64,000 nt of DNA from an uncultured Paracoccaceae bacterium (GCA_947489445.1 CANLDN010000001.1:62001-126000), one strand, 5' to 3'; shown: positions 26,765-35,696, numbered from the stretch's first letter. Made by a program: numbers and translations. Notes: generated from the letters alone by a model not told the origin.

Positions 26765-27781
26765 TTACATAGAGTCGTTGATCGCCTGTGCTGCGTCGAT
26801 GTTTTCCTGACCGACTTCATCAGCGAACTGCGCCCAAACCGGCATCATTGCGGCCACCCATGTTGCGCGCTGCTCTGCAGTCAGCTCACGGACTTCACCG
26901 CCCGCATCAATGATCGCCTGCTTGGCTTCGGCGTTCACGCGAGCGGATTCACCGTTGCGCGTCGCTGTCACCTCTTCAAGGATTGTCAGGAACTGGTCGC
27001 GGGTATCGTCTTCAAGGCTATCAAGCCAATCGACCGAGGCCACCACCAGGTAGTCGATGATGCCGTGGTTGGTCTCAGTGATGCCATCCTGCACCTCAAA
27101 GAACTTCTGACCATAGATGTTGGACCACGTGTTCTCTTGCCCGTCCACAACGCCGGTTTGCAGCGCGCCATACACTTCGGAGAATGACATCGGCTGCGGG
27201 GACGCGCCCAGTGCTTCCATCTGGGCCACAAGAACGTCGGATGGCTGCACCCGGAATTTCAAACCATTTGCGTCGGTCGGTGCTTCCAATGGTACATTCG
27301 CGCTGATCTGCTTCATACCATTGTGCCAGAACTGCAGGCCCTGCAAGCCACGGCGCTGCATGCTGTCTTTCATTGCCTGACCAGCGTCGGACGCTTGGAA
27401 TGCGTCAACCGCGTCGATGTTTTCAAACATGAATGGCAAATCAAACAAGCGGTAAGCTTTGGTGATGGATTCAAACAGCGAAAGCGACGGGGCAGCCAAT
27501 TGAACGTCACCACGTAACATCGCCTCGATCACCTGCTCATCGGTGTAAAGGGTCGAGTTGGGGAACACTTCCATGCACATCGTGCCGTCCATTTCAGCAT
27601 TCACCCGCTCGGCCAGCAATGTGGCTGCGATGCCTTTGGGGTGACGGTCGGTGTTTGTCACGTGGCTGAACTTTACCACAATCTCACCATCGTCACACCC
27701 GGCGGCATGCGCATCGGCCAGCGCGGATGTTGCCATAACAGACAAAGCAGCCATCGCGGCTGCTGTTTTCAAAAAGGTCAT
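26765..27781 (-). CDS. dctP: TRAP transporter solute-binding protein (DctP type)
   Basis: 338 residues with a Sec signal peptide (MTFLKTAAAMAALSVMATSA, cleavage after ADA). DctP-type fold: VVKFSHVTNTDRHPKGIAAT, MEVFPNSTLYTDEQVIEAML, LKFRVQPSDVLVAQMEALGA with the substrate-carboxylate Arg (FRVQ), then MSFSEVYGALQTGVVDGQEN. The closest groups bind C4-dicarboxylates. GGGAGGAG precedes the ATG. Two DctD-type sites lie 170-215 bp upstream, and dctBD are encoded nearby. C4-dicarboxylate specificity is an inference from the Arg motif and regulators. Confidence 0.92.
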   Translation of the reverse strand: MTFLKTAAAMAALSVMATSALADAHAAGCDDGEIVVKFSHVTNTDRHPKGIAATLLAERVNAEMDGTMCMEVFPNSTLYTDEQVIEAMLRGDVQLAAPSLSLFESITKAYRLFDLPFMFENIDAVDAFQASDAGQAMKDSMQRRGLQGLQFWHNGMKQISANVPLEAPTDANGLKFRVQPSDVLVAQMEALGASPQPMSFSEVYGALQTGVVDGQENTWSNIYGQKFFEVQDGITETNHGIIDYLVVASVDWLDSLEDDTRDQFLTILEEVTATRNGESARVNAEAKQAIIDAGGEVRELTAEQRATWVAAMMPVWAQFADEVGQENIDAAQAINDSM

Positions 27782-27950
27782 AATATCTCCTCCCTAGAGA
27801 CTGAACTGTCGCTCTTTACGAACATACGCTGGCGAGCAAACCTGTCACGACAACGCACGACAAGGTTTTTCCAAAAGGGCGACAATATCAATATAACCGA
27901 CTGATAAAATTATCTTTATTCTTCGACAACGATCACGGCAGCCGCGAAGT

Positions 27951-27966
27951 GGGTGAAAATCCGCAC
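27951..27966. promoter_or_regulatory. DctD-type binding site 1 (upstream of dctP)
   Basis: gggtgaaaatccgcac: right half CCGCAC perfect, left half degenerate compared with site 2. Its centre is 33 bp (three turns) from that of site 2. About 170 bp upstream of dctP. Confidence 0.5.
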
Positions 27967-27983
27967 AGTTCACCGTGCCGAAA

Positions 27984-27999
27984 GTGCGAAAATCCGCAC
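27984..27999. promoter_or_regulatory. DctD-type binding site 2 (upstream of dctP)
   Basis: gtgcgaaaatccgcac: inverted GTGCG / CGCAC half-sites around an A+T centre, resembling the sites reported for rhizobial DctD. It lies just after the stop of the cobalamin-binding gene. Confidence 0.55.
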
Positions 28000-28003
28000 A
28001 ATT

Positions 28004-28837
28004 CTAACTGATGGCATCAGCGTCGATCAGATCTTTGAGCGTATCAACGGCTGTATCCATGCTGTCCATCACGCCGTCTACGCCGGTGATGTCCGCGATC
28101 TTTGGGAAATGCGTGAGAATTTTACCGGCCACCATCACGTGCGCCAGCGGCTGTGTGATGCGAAGAGCGACGATAAGTCGAGTCAAAGCACCCAACATCT
28201 GATCGGAATTCGCGACCAATACGATAGCGCGATAATTTCGCAACTCGCTCCGGTCGACGATGTCGTCATGCGACATACCCACCGCCATATCGATATCCCA
28301 CCCTTCGCGGCGAAAAAGATCAGATGCAATCTCAATACCCAGCGTATGGGTTTCGTCGGGAACCAATGCAAAGAACGCGGGGCAATCCTCTCGACCTTCG
28401 GTAATGTCGGCCGCAATCACGTGGCGCAGACCGCGAATGATCCGGTAAAGCCTGCCACACGCGATGGTAACTTGCACGAATGATGCGGTGTCGTCTTCCC
28501 ACATAACCCCAAGACGGCGCGCTGCACCGGCCACATATCCCAGGTAAATCTGTTTGGTTTCCACACCATCGCGTCGCGCAGCCAAAATAACGCGATCGCC
28601 AGCTTGCTCATCATCAGACAATAAGGCTGCGCACAACTGTTCTATGTCTTCTGGTGTAGGGTGCTGATCGTCTTGCGCCGATTTTGGCGCGCGCGCCGCA
28701 AGCCTGCGGACAACTTCGCGCGCGAGGTTGGAAACGGCATCATGTGGCAGCTCATCCCGAACCAACCGCAATTGCTGATTGGCTTTCTCATACTCGGAGC
28801 GGTCAAAGGCTCCCTCGCTCAATGGTGCGTGGACCAT
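28004..28837 (-). CDS. Cobalamin-binding domain regulator (AerR/PpaA-like)
   Basis: 277 residues, no DNA-binding domain recognised. The middle (about 85-145) is the helical cap found before B12 domains, with GVMWEDDTASFVQVTIACGR: the Trp of the CarH/AerR class is kept but the EH pair nine residues on is VT, as I recall for AerR/PpaA. The C-terminal half is a Rossmann-type B12-binding domain with ETHTLG (an E-x-H-x-x-G variant of D-x-H-x-x-G) and SDQMLGALTRLIVALRITQP. In Rhodobacter, AerR/PpaA sense cobalamin and light and act as antirepressors. The gene sits between dctD and dctP, all on one strand, with GGGAGGGA before the ATG. A role in dicarboxylate-uptake control is inference. Confidence 0.75.
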   Translation of the reverse strand: MVHAPLSEGAFDRSEYEKANQQLRLVRDELPHDAVSNLAREVVRRLAARAPKSAQDDQHPTPEDIEQLCAALLSDDEQAGDRVILAARRDGVETKQIYLGYVAGAARRLGVMWEDDTASFVQVTIACGRLYRIIRGLRHVIAADITEGREDCPAFFALVPDETHTLGIEIASDLFRREGWDIDMAVGMSHDDIVDRSELRNYRAIVLVANSDQMLGALTRLIVALRITQPLAHVMVAGKILTHFPKIADITGVDGVMDSMDTAVDTLKDLIDADAIS

Positions 28838-28970
28838 GAACGTCCCTCCCTAGCAGCGGATTGAAACCCGTGTCTGAACTCGTCAACGGTCAGTAAGCGG
28901 TGTCCAACTGCATGCAAGCTATCATAAACCACTACACAACTGGCGTGGCAGAAGGTCGCGGTATCAGCTT

Positions 28971-30197
28971 TTAGTTGCGAAAATCACCAGCGCGCAACCC
29001 ATACTTGTTCAACTTGTCATAAAATGTCTTGCGTGGCAGTTGTAAATCCTTCGCGACATCCGTGACCCGTCCACCATGACGCTGCAATGCGGCCACCAAA
29101 AGTGACCTTTCGACCTGCGCCATTTGTGCGACTAACCCGCCAACAGTCCGACCATCATCCTCGTCCAGACCAAGAGCAAAACGCATTGCCACATTCATCA
29201 ACGCTCGGGCATTTCCCGGCCAATCCTGTGCCGTCAACCGTGCGGTATGATCCGGCGAAATCACAGGTTGCGGCAGGTTTGCCTGCTCGCATGCCTGCGC
29301 GACATAGTGTTGAAAAAGAACCGGAATATCTTCTGGCCGCTCACGCAAGGCAGGCACACGGATACGCATCAGATCCAACCGATAAAACAGTTCCGCATTA
29401 AACGCACCGCTCTGGACCGCCTCTTGAAGGTCGCGCGTTGAACCCGCCAGCACGCGCGCTGTGCCGCCCGCCTCCAGCCCGTCCAACAGCGCCAGTTGTG
29501 TCGCAGCAGTCAAGCCGGTCACCTCATCAAGATAAAGCGTGCCGCCCATCGCATCGGCCAAAGCCGCGGCCAGCAACCCTTCATCCAGCGACGACGCGGC
29601 CCGCTTAATAAATGGGCGGGATGCTGCCGGTGACAGCAGATGAATCACTTCTGCAATTTTTGAAGTCCCTGATCCCTGCTCGCCTATGATCAGAGCCTCT
29701 GTGCCAGCTTTGGCAACTGCCCGCGCCTGATTACGCAGCTCTTTCGCCAACTGGGACCGACCAAACAGCATACGCGACGCGGCATCCCCCGCCTCCAGCT
29801 CAGATTTCAGACGCCGGTTTTCCAGCACCAGCGCCCGCGCCTTCAGCGCCCGTGTCACCACCGTGATAAATTCTTGCGGCGCACAGGGTTTTTCAAGGAA
29901 ATCATATGCGCCCGCCGACATCGCGCGCACGGCCATGGGGATATCTGCTTCACCTGTCAGCAGGATCACCGGCAATTCGGTATCAGTCTCGCGGACATAG
30001 TCCAGCAGATGAAAACCATCCCGTCCCGGCATCCGGATATCGGACACGACGACACCATCAAACGCGGGTGTCAGGTGATCTTTTGCAGCAACAAATGACC
30101 CGGCAACGGTCGGGTCCAATTCCGCCAACTCTAACGTCTGCCCCAAAGCCTCGCGAATATCGCGATCATCGTCGACCAGCAAAACCCGCACTGTCAT
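28971..30197 (-). CDS. dctD: DctD-type response regulator lacking the sigma-54 (GAFTGA) loop
   Basis: 408 residues. Receiver domain (1-120) with DDD acidic pocket, phosphoacceptor Asp in VVSDIRMPG, LTGEAD and EKPC (Lys). The AAA+ domain (about 140-330) has GEQGSGTSKIA where GETGTGKE is usual, and the stretch holding ELFGHEKGAFTGA is missing, the sequence passing from SSLDEGLLAAALADAMGGTL straight to YLDEVTGL. LFYRLDLMRIRVPALRERPE is kept. The C-terminal Fis-type HTH (GGRVTDVAKDLQLPRKTFYD) is intact. It therefore can probably bind DNA but not activate sigma-54 polymerase. Start overlaps the dctB stop by 4 nt. Confidence 0.88.
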   Translation of the reverse strand: MTVRVLLVDDDRDIREALGQTLELAELDPTVAGSFVAAKDHLTPAFDGVVVSDIRMPGRDGFHLLDYVRETDTELPVILLTGEADIPMAVRAMSAGAYDFLEKPCAPQEFITVVTRALKARALVLENRRLKSELEAGDAASRMLFGRSQLAKELRNQARAVAKAGTEALIIGEQGSGTSKIAEVIHLLSPAASRPFIKRAASSLDEGLLAAALADAMGGTLYLDEVTGLTAATQLALLDGLEAGGTARVLAGSTRDLQEAVQSGAFNAELFYRLDLMRIRVPALRERPEDIPVLFQHYVAQACEQANLPQPVISPDHTARLTAQDWPGNARALMNVAMRFALGLDEDDGRTVGGLVAQMAQVERSLLVAALQRHGGRVTDVAKDLQLPRKTFYDKLNKYGLRAGDFRN

Positions 30198-31963
30198 GCA
30201 GCGGCCTCCTGCACCACCCGGTCCAACTCAACCATAAAGACCGCACCGCCACTCGGGTGATTGCGCCCGCGGATCGCCCCGCCAAAGCTCTGCACCAACC
30301 CGTAAGAGATCGACAGACCCAGACCCATCCCCTCGGCGGCGCCCACGGCCTTGGTGGAATAAAACGGATCAAAAATCTTCTCCGGCTCCGCAATCCCCGG
30401 TCCGGTATCGCGCACCGATACCGTTGTCCGGGCGCCCGCGTGATCCAAACCGATGGTCAGCACCTTGTCGGCACTGTCCTCCATGGCATCCATTCCGTTC
30501 GACACCAAATTCAGGATTACCTGCTGCAACCGTACCTCACCACCACGCACGATCATCGGGCCCACCGGACGGTCCCAAACAATGGCGATCTGATCCTGTG
30601 CTGCGCGCGGGCCCACTATCTCCAACGCCGCATCAATCACCGCGACGATATCAACGTCCTTAGGCGGTTCATCCTCCTGACGGGCAAAGGCACGCAGGTT
30701 GCGGATGATGCGCCCCATCCGACGGGCGAGCTCCGAGATGCGACCAAGGTTGTTGGCGGCAACCTCGGGCTTGCCCCGCTCCAGAAACCCTTGCGCGTTC
30801 TCGGCAAAGGATCGGATCGCCGTTAAAGGCTGGTTCAATTCGTGGCTGATCCCCGCTGACATCTGGCCCAATGCGGCAAGCTTGCCCGCCTGAACCAGAT
30901 CATCCTGTGCCTTTTGCAACTGGGCCTCTGCCGCTGTCCGCTCTGCCACTTCGCGACGCAGATCAGCATTCAATTCGGACAATTCTGCGGTGCGGTCATG
31001 TACACGCCGTTCCAGCCGGACGTTCAGGGCCGCCAATGTCCGCCGCCGCTGCGTCGCGACAAACAACAACAAACCGAAGGCCAAACACACTGCCGCCGTC
31101 ATGACTGCCTGCAAAAACGCCAATTGACGGGCCGGGGCGACATCCACCAAGACTTCGCCGGTCATGTCGACAACCGGTAAATCCAAAGTCAGGTGCAGCG
31201 CACGCCGTGGCAGATAGCGCCCGCCGTCCACATGCCAAACCTCATGTCCGCTGACGATCTCTTCGGTGTAGCGCACAAATGGTGCGACCCGGTCCACCGG
31301 AACAACCGCCGCGCTCGCGGGATCGGTAAGACGGGCACGAAACACCAGCTCTGATCTATTGGACAGAAAGATTATGCCCTGCGCATCGGTAAAAAACACT
31401 GCCGGACGCGCGCCGCGCCACGACGCTTCGACCCCTTCAACATCGGCATAGACCATCAAGACCGCTTCAACGGGACCCGCCCGCGAAAAGACAGGAGCGG
31501 CAAAAACAAACGCCCGCCTGCCGTAAGCTTCGCTATACAAATGATGAAAACCCAACGCGCCATCCATCGCCCGCTCAAAATACCCGCGCCCAGCATGGTC
31601 GATATTGGGGGCATCCGCGGTCGCCAGCAACGGCTTGCCATCCACGCCGACCAGCATGATGTCCAGAGCACCTGTTTTGTCAGCAACCTCTTGCAACACC
31701 GCGCGCAAATCATCCTCTGCCATCACACCTGCCATCAACGGGCGTAGATGCGGATGATCGGCAGTCAGCACGGCCAACTCCCGAAAACGGCGCAATTCGC
31801 CCGTCAGACTGTCAGATGCCAATGCCAGATCAGACCGGGCACGTTGTTCCAGCTGGGCCAATGCCGCGACATAACCATACCACCAGACACCCCCGGCAAA
31901 GGCTGTCACCGCCGCCAGAAACCCGGCGATTACCAATAAACGTGGTCGCAAAAACCGTCCCAT
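30194..31963 (-). CDS. dctB: C4-dicarboxylate sensor histidine kinase
   Basis: 589 residues. Two membrane helices (LRPRLLVIAGFLAAVTAFAG near residue 10 and AFLQAVMTAAVCLAFGLLLF near 290) flank a periplasmic double-PAS (DctB/dCache-like) sensor with GYFERAMDGALGFHHLYSEA and YGRRAFVFAAPVFS. A coiled coil leads to the HisKA box GISHELNQPLTAIRSFAENA and the HATPase motifs NLVSNGMDAM, VRDTGPGI, GMGLGLSISYGLVQ. It phosphorylates the DctD homologue whose start it overlaps. Ligand is presumed to be a dicarboxylate from family and context. Confidence 0.92.
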   Translation of the reverse strand: MGRFLRPRLLVIAGFLAAVTAFAGGVWWYGYVAALAQLEQRARSDLALASDSLTGELRRFRELAVLTADHPHLRPLMAGVMAEDDLRAVLQEVADKTGALDIMLVGVDGKPLLATADAPNIDHAGRGYFERAMDGALGFHHLYSEAYGRRAFVFAAPVFSRAGPVEAVLMVYADVEGVEASWRGARPAVFFTDAQGIIFLSNRSELVFRARLTDPASAAVVPVDRVAPFVRYTEEIVSGHEVWHVDGGRYLPRRALHLTLDLPVVDMTGEVLVDVAPARQLAFLQAVMTAAVCLAFGLLLFVATQRRRTLAALNVRLERRVHDRTAELSELNADLRREVAERTAAEAQLQKAQDDLVQAGKLAALGQMSAGISHELNQPLTAIRSFAENAQGFLERGKPEVAANNLGRISELARRMGRIIRNLRAFARQEDEPPKDVDIVAVIDAALEIVGPRAAQDQIAIVWDRPVGPMIVRGGEVRLQQVILNLVSNGMDAMEDSADKVLTIGLDHAGARTTVSVRDTGPGIAEPEKIFDPFYSTKAVGAAEGMGLGLSISYGLVQSFGGAIRGRNHPSGGAVFMVELDRVVQEAAA

Positions 31964-32022
31964 AGGCGCAGCTTATACTGCACACACTTGCATTGACCAG
32001 ATGGGCGCGGCACACCGGGCCA

Positions 32023-33189
32023 ATGCAGACATTTAGCCAGTCCCCCACCGATCCCGCCTTTGTGCAAAACCCGTACCCATTCTACGACAAAGCACGTGAA
32101 GCGGGTGATTTCTTCTGGTGGGGCGACTACGCCATGGCCTGCGCGGTGTCGCACAAGGCGGTGCATGCAGTGCTCCGCGACAAACGCATGGGCCGCGAAT
32201 GCCCGCCCGAATTAGCACCGTCCATCCCCGACCATCTTGCGCCGTTTTATGCAGTCGAGGCGCATTCGATGCTGGAATTAGAGCCGCCCAAGCACACGCG
32301 GCTGCGATCCTTGGTGCTGCGTGCGTTCACCAGCCGAACCATCGCCGCACTCGCACCCGATATTACGCAACTTTGCCACGATCTGATCGACCGCTTTCCT
32401 GAAGAACCCTTCGATCTGCTCACGGCCTATGCGCAACCCGTGCCAGTCATCATCATCTCGCGACTGCTTGGCGTGCCCGAGGACCGGGCCGATGATCTGC
32501 TGCGCTGGTCCAACGCCATGGTCGCCATGTATCAGGCACGGCGCACCCCCGAGATCGAGGCCGCGGCCGTTGCCGCCACCAACGCCTTTGTGGATTTCAT
32601 GCAGCGCTACATTTCGAAACGACGCAAGACACCCAGCGATGACCTGATCTCAACTCTGATTGCGGCCGAGGAAAACGGCGAAAAACTCAGCGAAGAGGAG
32701 CTGATCACAACCTGTATTCTGCTGCTGAATGCAGGGCACGAGGCGACGGTACACACGCTGGGCAATGGCGTCAAAACCCTTCTGGAACACGATATTCGCA
32801 CCATCACCGATGCCTGTGTGGAGGAGATTATCCGCTACGACCCGCCCCTTCATATGTTCACCCGCTGGGTCTATCAGGACCTACAAATCGGCGAATATCA
32901 CTTCAAACGTGGTGACCAGATCGCCTGCTTGCTTGGGGCGGCAAACCGCGATCCGAACGCCTATGACACCGCCAATTCTTTCGATCCGGCGCGAAAGGGT
33001 CCGCAAAATACCAGCTTTGGCGGGGGTATCCATTTCTGTGTGGGCGCGCCGCTTGCACGATTGGAGCTGGGGATCGCCCTGAGCACACTCTTCAAACGCT
33101 GCCCGCAGCTGCAACTGGCCGCACGCGCCACCTATGGCGATGTCTACCACTTCCACGGATTGGAGCGGCTGATGGTCCGCCGTAACTGA
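32023..33189 (+). CDS. Cytochrome P450
   Basis: 388 residues from the ATG at 32023 (a TTG at 31993 is not needed). Soluble bacterial P450: I-helix with LLLNAGHEATVHTLGNG (the acid-alcohol position reads HEAT), ExxR region EEIIRYDPPLHMFTRWVYQD, and the haem loop FGGGIHFCVGAPLARLELG with the axial Cys. No ferredoxin or reductase gene adjoins it, so redox partners must be elsewhere. Substrate unknown. Divergent from dctB with about 59 bp between the starts. Confidence 0.93.
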   Translation: MQTFSQSPTDPAFVQNPYPFYDKAREAGDFFWWGDYAMACAVSHKAVHAVLRDKRMGRECPPELAPSIPDHLAPFYAVEAHSMLELEPPKHTRLRSLVLRAFTSRTIAALAPDITQLCHDLIDRFPEEPFDLLTAYAQPVPVIIISRLLGVPEDRADDLLRWSNAMVAMYQARRTPEIEAAAVAATNAFVDFMQRYISKRRKTPSDDLISTLIAAEENGEKLSEEELITTCILLLNAGHEATVHTLGNGVKTLLEHDIRTITDACVEEIIRYDPPLHMFTRWVYQDLQIGEYHFKRGDQIACLLGAANRDPNAYDTANSFDPARKGPQNTSFGGGIHFCVGAPLARLELGIALSTLFKRCPQLQLAARATYGDVYHFHGLERLMVRRN

Positions 33190-33270
33190 GCCCTACACGC
33201 AATCACGGCTGGAATTATGCCGCTGCAACAACTAGATAACACTTCGAGACTTAATATGACGGAGATACCA

Positions 33271-33669
33271 ATGGCAAAACGCGGCGCAGGCGGCACCGAC
33301 GGCGGGACAGGCAGCTTTCTGTTGGGTCTCATCATGATCTGCGGCGGCGGGTATCTGTTGCTCAACGGTATCATTGTGCGTCCAAACTTCGGGTTCGGCG
33401 CGCGGGTCTTTGGCATTGGCGGCATCCCGATCACATCTGGCATGATCATGATCCCGTTCATGTTTGGCGTGGGCATGATCTTTTACAATTCGCGCAATTA
33501 TATTGGCTGGGGCTTGGCAATCGGGTCGATCATCGCGCTGATTTTCGGGGTAATCGCCAACATGACCTTACAACTCGCCGCGATGAGCGCGCTGGACCTG
33601 ATCATCATCCTTGTTCTGCTTGTGGGCGGTATCGGACTGTTCCTGCGATCGCTACGCAGTATCGGCTGA
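33271..33669 (+). CDS. Small membrane protein, unrecognised
   Basis: 132 residues from the ATG at 33271 (GGAG 8 nt upstream). Four hydrophobic segments: TGSFLLGLIMICGGGYLLLN, TSGMIMIPFMFGVGMIFYN, GWGLAIGSIIALIFGVIANM, DLIIILVLLVGGIGLFLRSL. Gly-rich turns between the first two. A likely inner-membrane protein, conserved in appearance but with no domain I can name. It follows the P450 gene by 81 bp on the same strand. Confidence 0.7.
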   Translation: MAKRGAGGTDGGTGSFLLGLIMICGGGYLLLNGIIVRPNFGFGARVFGIGGIPITSGMIMIPFMFGVGMIFYNSRNYIGWGLAIGSIIALIFGVIANMTLQLAAMSALDLIIILVLLVGGIGLFLRSLRSIG

Positions 33670-33707
33670 TCACATACCTTAACCAGCAAACCCCTGTATT
33701 TTTCGGC

Positions 33708-34169
33708 TCAAAGTGGCAACGCTACCGTCGATTTGATCTCTTCCATCGACAAAAGCGCTGTCACATTATGGACTTTCACCTCTGAAATCAGCGCCTGATA
33801 AAACGTATCATAGGCGCGCGCGTTCTGAACCCGGACCTTCAGAATATAATCAATATCCCCCGCCAAACGATGCGCCTCCTGCACCTCTGGCCGCGATTTC
33901 AACGCCTTAAGGAACCGCCCTTGCCAGTCCGCATCATGCTCTGACGTGCGGATCAGCACGAAAAAACAAGCCTCGAACCCCAGCGCCTCTGCGTCTAGCA
34001 GCACGGTCTGCTGGCCAATGATTCCACCCTCGCGCATCTTCTTGATGCGATTCCAAACCGGGGTCTTGGAGGACCCCACAGTCTTGGCAATTTCGTCCAA
34101 AGACTGGGCAGCGTCCGCCTGTAACGCTGCTAAAATTTTCCGGTCTGTGGCGTCGATCCGTACGGACAT
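33708..34169 (-). CDS. Lrp/AsnC family regulator
   Basis: 153 residues from the ATG at 34169, where GAGGAA is 6 nt upstream (34175 abuts it). N-terminal HTH: DATDRKILAALQADAAQSLD, EIAKTVGSSKTPVWNRIKKM, then the C-terminal RAM (AsnC ligand) domain with EVQEAHRLAGDIDYILKVRV and YDTFYQALISEV. It is divergent from cysG, and the shared 135-bp region contains a small palindrome. By position it is the best candidate for the sulfur-assimilation operon regulator, possibly sensing a sulfur amino acid; this is inference. Confidence 0.9.
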   Translation of the reverse strand: MSVRIDATDRKILAALQADAAQSLDEIAKTVGSSKTPVWNRIKKMREGGIIGQQTVLLDAEALGFEACFFVLIRTSEHDADWQGRFLKALKSRPEVQEAHRLAGDIDYILKVRVQNARAYDTFYQALISEVKVHNVTALLSMEEIKSTVALPL

Positions 34170-34262
34170 TCTCATTTCCTCAATTTTGCAGGACAGGCGG
34201 CCCTAATCGCCCCCAACCCAGAACATACGTCCTTACTTAGCCATACGGGGGCGCAACAGGAA

Positions 34263-34273
34263 GAACAATGTTC
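34263..34273. promoter_or_regulatory. Candidate operator, Lrp/cysG divergent region
   Basis: Perfect 11-bp palindrome gaacaatgttc, followed at once by TATATT, a plausible -10. It lies 32 bp before the cysG start, in the region shared with the divergent Lrp-type gene. Confidence 0.35.
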
Positions 34274-34304
34274 TATATTGGGCAGAAGAAATCAGAGGCC
34301 CTTC

Positions 34305-35696
34305 ATGAAGCATTTTCCTATCTTCCTCGCCGTCGAAGGCCGCCGCATCGTCCTGTCGGGCGGTGGCGACGCTGCCATGGCCAAGCTGCGGCTGTTGATG
34401 AAGACCGAAGCACACCTCACGGTTATCGCTGCGCATATCGCCCCTGACATCCGCAAATGGGCAAACATGGGCAAACTGCGTGTTATCGAACGCGGCATGG
34501 AACCCGGCGACGCGCTCTGCGCCGCGCTCTTCTACGCCGCCAACGAAGATGCCGCCGAAGACGCCCGCGTTTCTGCTATCGCCAACGCCGAAGGTGCGCT
34601 CGTAAATATCGTTGATAACCTCGCCGACAGCCAATTCATCACCCCCGCCATCGTGGACCGCGACCCGGTCACCGTCGCCATCGGCACCGAAGGTGCTGCC
34701 CCCGTCCTTGCCCGCGCGATCAAGGCCGATCTGGAAGAACGGCTGCCCACCTCACTCGGCATCCTCGCGCGCATCGGCAAAACCTTCCGGCATGCGGTCG
34801 AGGTGCTGCCCATGGGCAGCAAACGGCGCGATTTCTGGTCCGCCTTCTATTTCAACACCGGCCCCAAAGCCATTGAAGACGCTGGCGAAAACGGCGTGAT
34901 CCCCGCACTCGAAACCCTGCTCGACACCCACATCATGACCAAGGCGCGTGAAGGCCATGTCGACCTGGTTGGCGCTGGCCCCGGCGATCCGGAACTGCTG
35001 ACGCTCAAGGCGCGCAACGCGCTCGACACCGCCGATGTGGTGATCCACGACCGGCTCGTCACATCCGAAATCCTCGAACTCGCCCGGCGCGAGGCGATCA
35101 TCATCGACGCTGGCAAAACCGGCTTTGGCCCGTCGATGAAACAGGAAGATATCGACGCCCTGATCGTACAGCACGCGCAGGACGGGCACCATGTGGTCCG
35201 GCTCAAGGCGGGCGATCCAACCGTCTTCGGGCGGCTCGACGAGGAAATCGAAGCCCTTGAAAACGCGGGCATTTCCTACCGCATCATCCCCGGCATCACC
35301 GCCGCCTCCGCTGCCGTCGCCAATATCGGGCAAAGTCTGACGAAGCGGCAGCGCAATTCCTCTGTCCGCCTGATCACCGGGCACGACACCAAAGGCTATG
35401 CCGATCACGACTGGCGCGCGCTGGCGCGGGCCGGCGAGGTTGCGGCGATCTACATGGGCAAGAAATCCGCGCGTTTCATACAGGGGCGCCTGCTGATGCA
35501 CGGCGCCGACCCGGCCACCCCCGTGACCATCATCGAAAATGTCAGCCGGCCCGATCAGCGCATCATCGCGACCACATTGGCCGAGATGGAACCGACCATG
35601 ACCAACGCCAACTTGACCGGCCCCGCCATCACATTCTACGGCCTCGCCCCGCGCGACGCACAGGCCAACGCTTTGAAACTAAGGGAGTTTGCATAA
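34305..35696 (+). CDS. cysG: Multifunctional sirohaem synthase
   Basis: 463 residues from the ATG at 34305. The N-terminal CysG-B-like dehydrogenase/ferrochelatase domain (FPIFLAVEGRRIVLSGGGDA, SQFITPAIVDRDPVTVAIGT) is joined to a C-terminal SUMT methyltransferase: LVGAGPGDPELLTLKARNAL, VVRLKAGDPTVFGRLDEEIE, GITAASAAVANIGQSLTKR. It makes the sirohaem cofactor of the sulfite reductase encoded downstream. Stop and next ATG overlap by one base. First gene of the sulfate-assimilation operon and divergent from an Lrp-type regulator. Confidence 0.96.
   Translation: MKHFPIFLAVEGRRIVLSGGGDAAMAKLRLLMKTEAHLTVIAAHIAPDIRKWANMGKLRVIERGMEPGDALCAALFYAANEDAAEDARVSAIANAEGALVNIVDNLADSQFITPAIVDRDPVTVAIGTEGAAPVLARAIKADLEERLPTSLGILARIGKTFRHAVEVLPMGSKRRDFWSAFYFNTGPKAIEDAGENGVIPALETLLDTHIMTKAREGHVDLVGAGPGDPELLTLKARNALDTADVVIHDRLVTSEILELARREAIIIDAGKTGFGPSMKQEDIDALIVQHAQDGHHVVRLKAGDPTVFGRLDEEIEALENAGISYRIIPGITAASAAVANIGQSLTKRQRNSSVRLITGHDTKGYADHDWRALARAGEVAAIYMGKKSARFIQGRLLMHGADPATPVTIIENVSRPDQRIIATTLAEMEPTMTNANLTGPAITFYGLAPRDAQANALKLREFA

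Noticed and set aside
27782..27950. Sigma-54 promoter for dctP
   Set aside because: The best GG...GC pair found has 11 bases between, not 10, and flanks do not match; it also conflicts with the loop-less DctD.
34752..35501. Long minus-strand frame inside cysG
   Set aside because: Antisense shadow produced by high G+C; cysG is certain.
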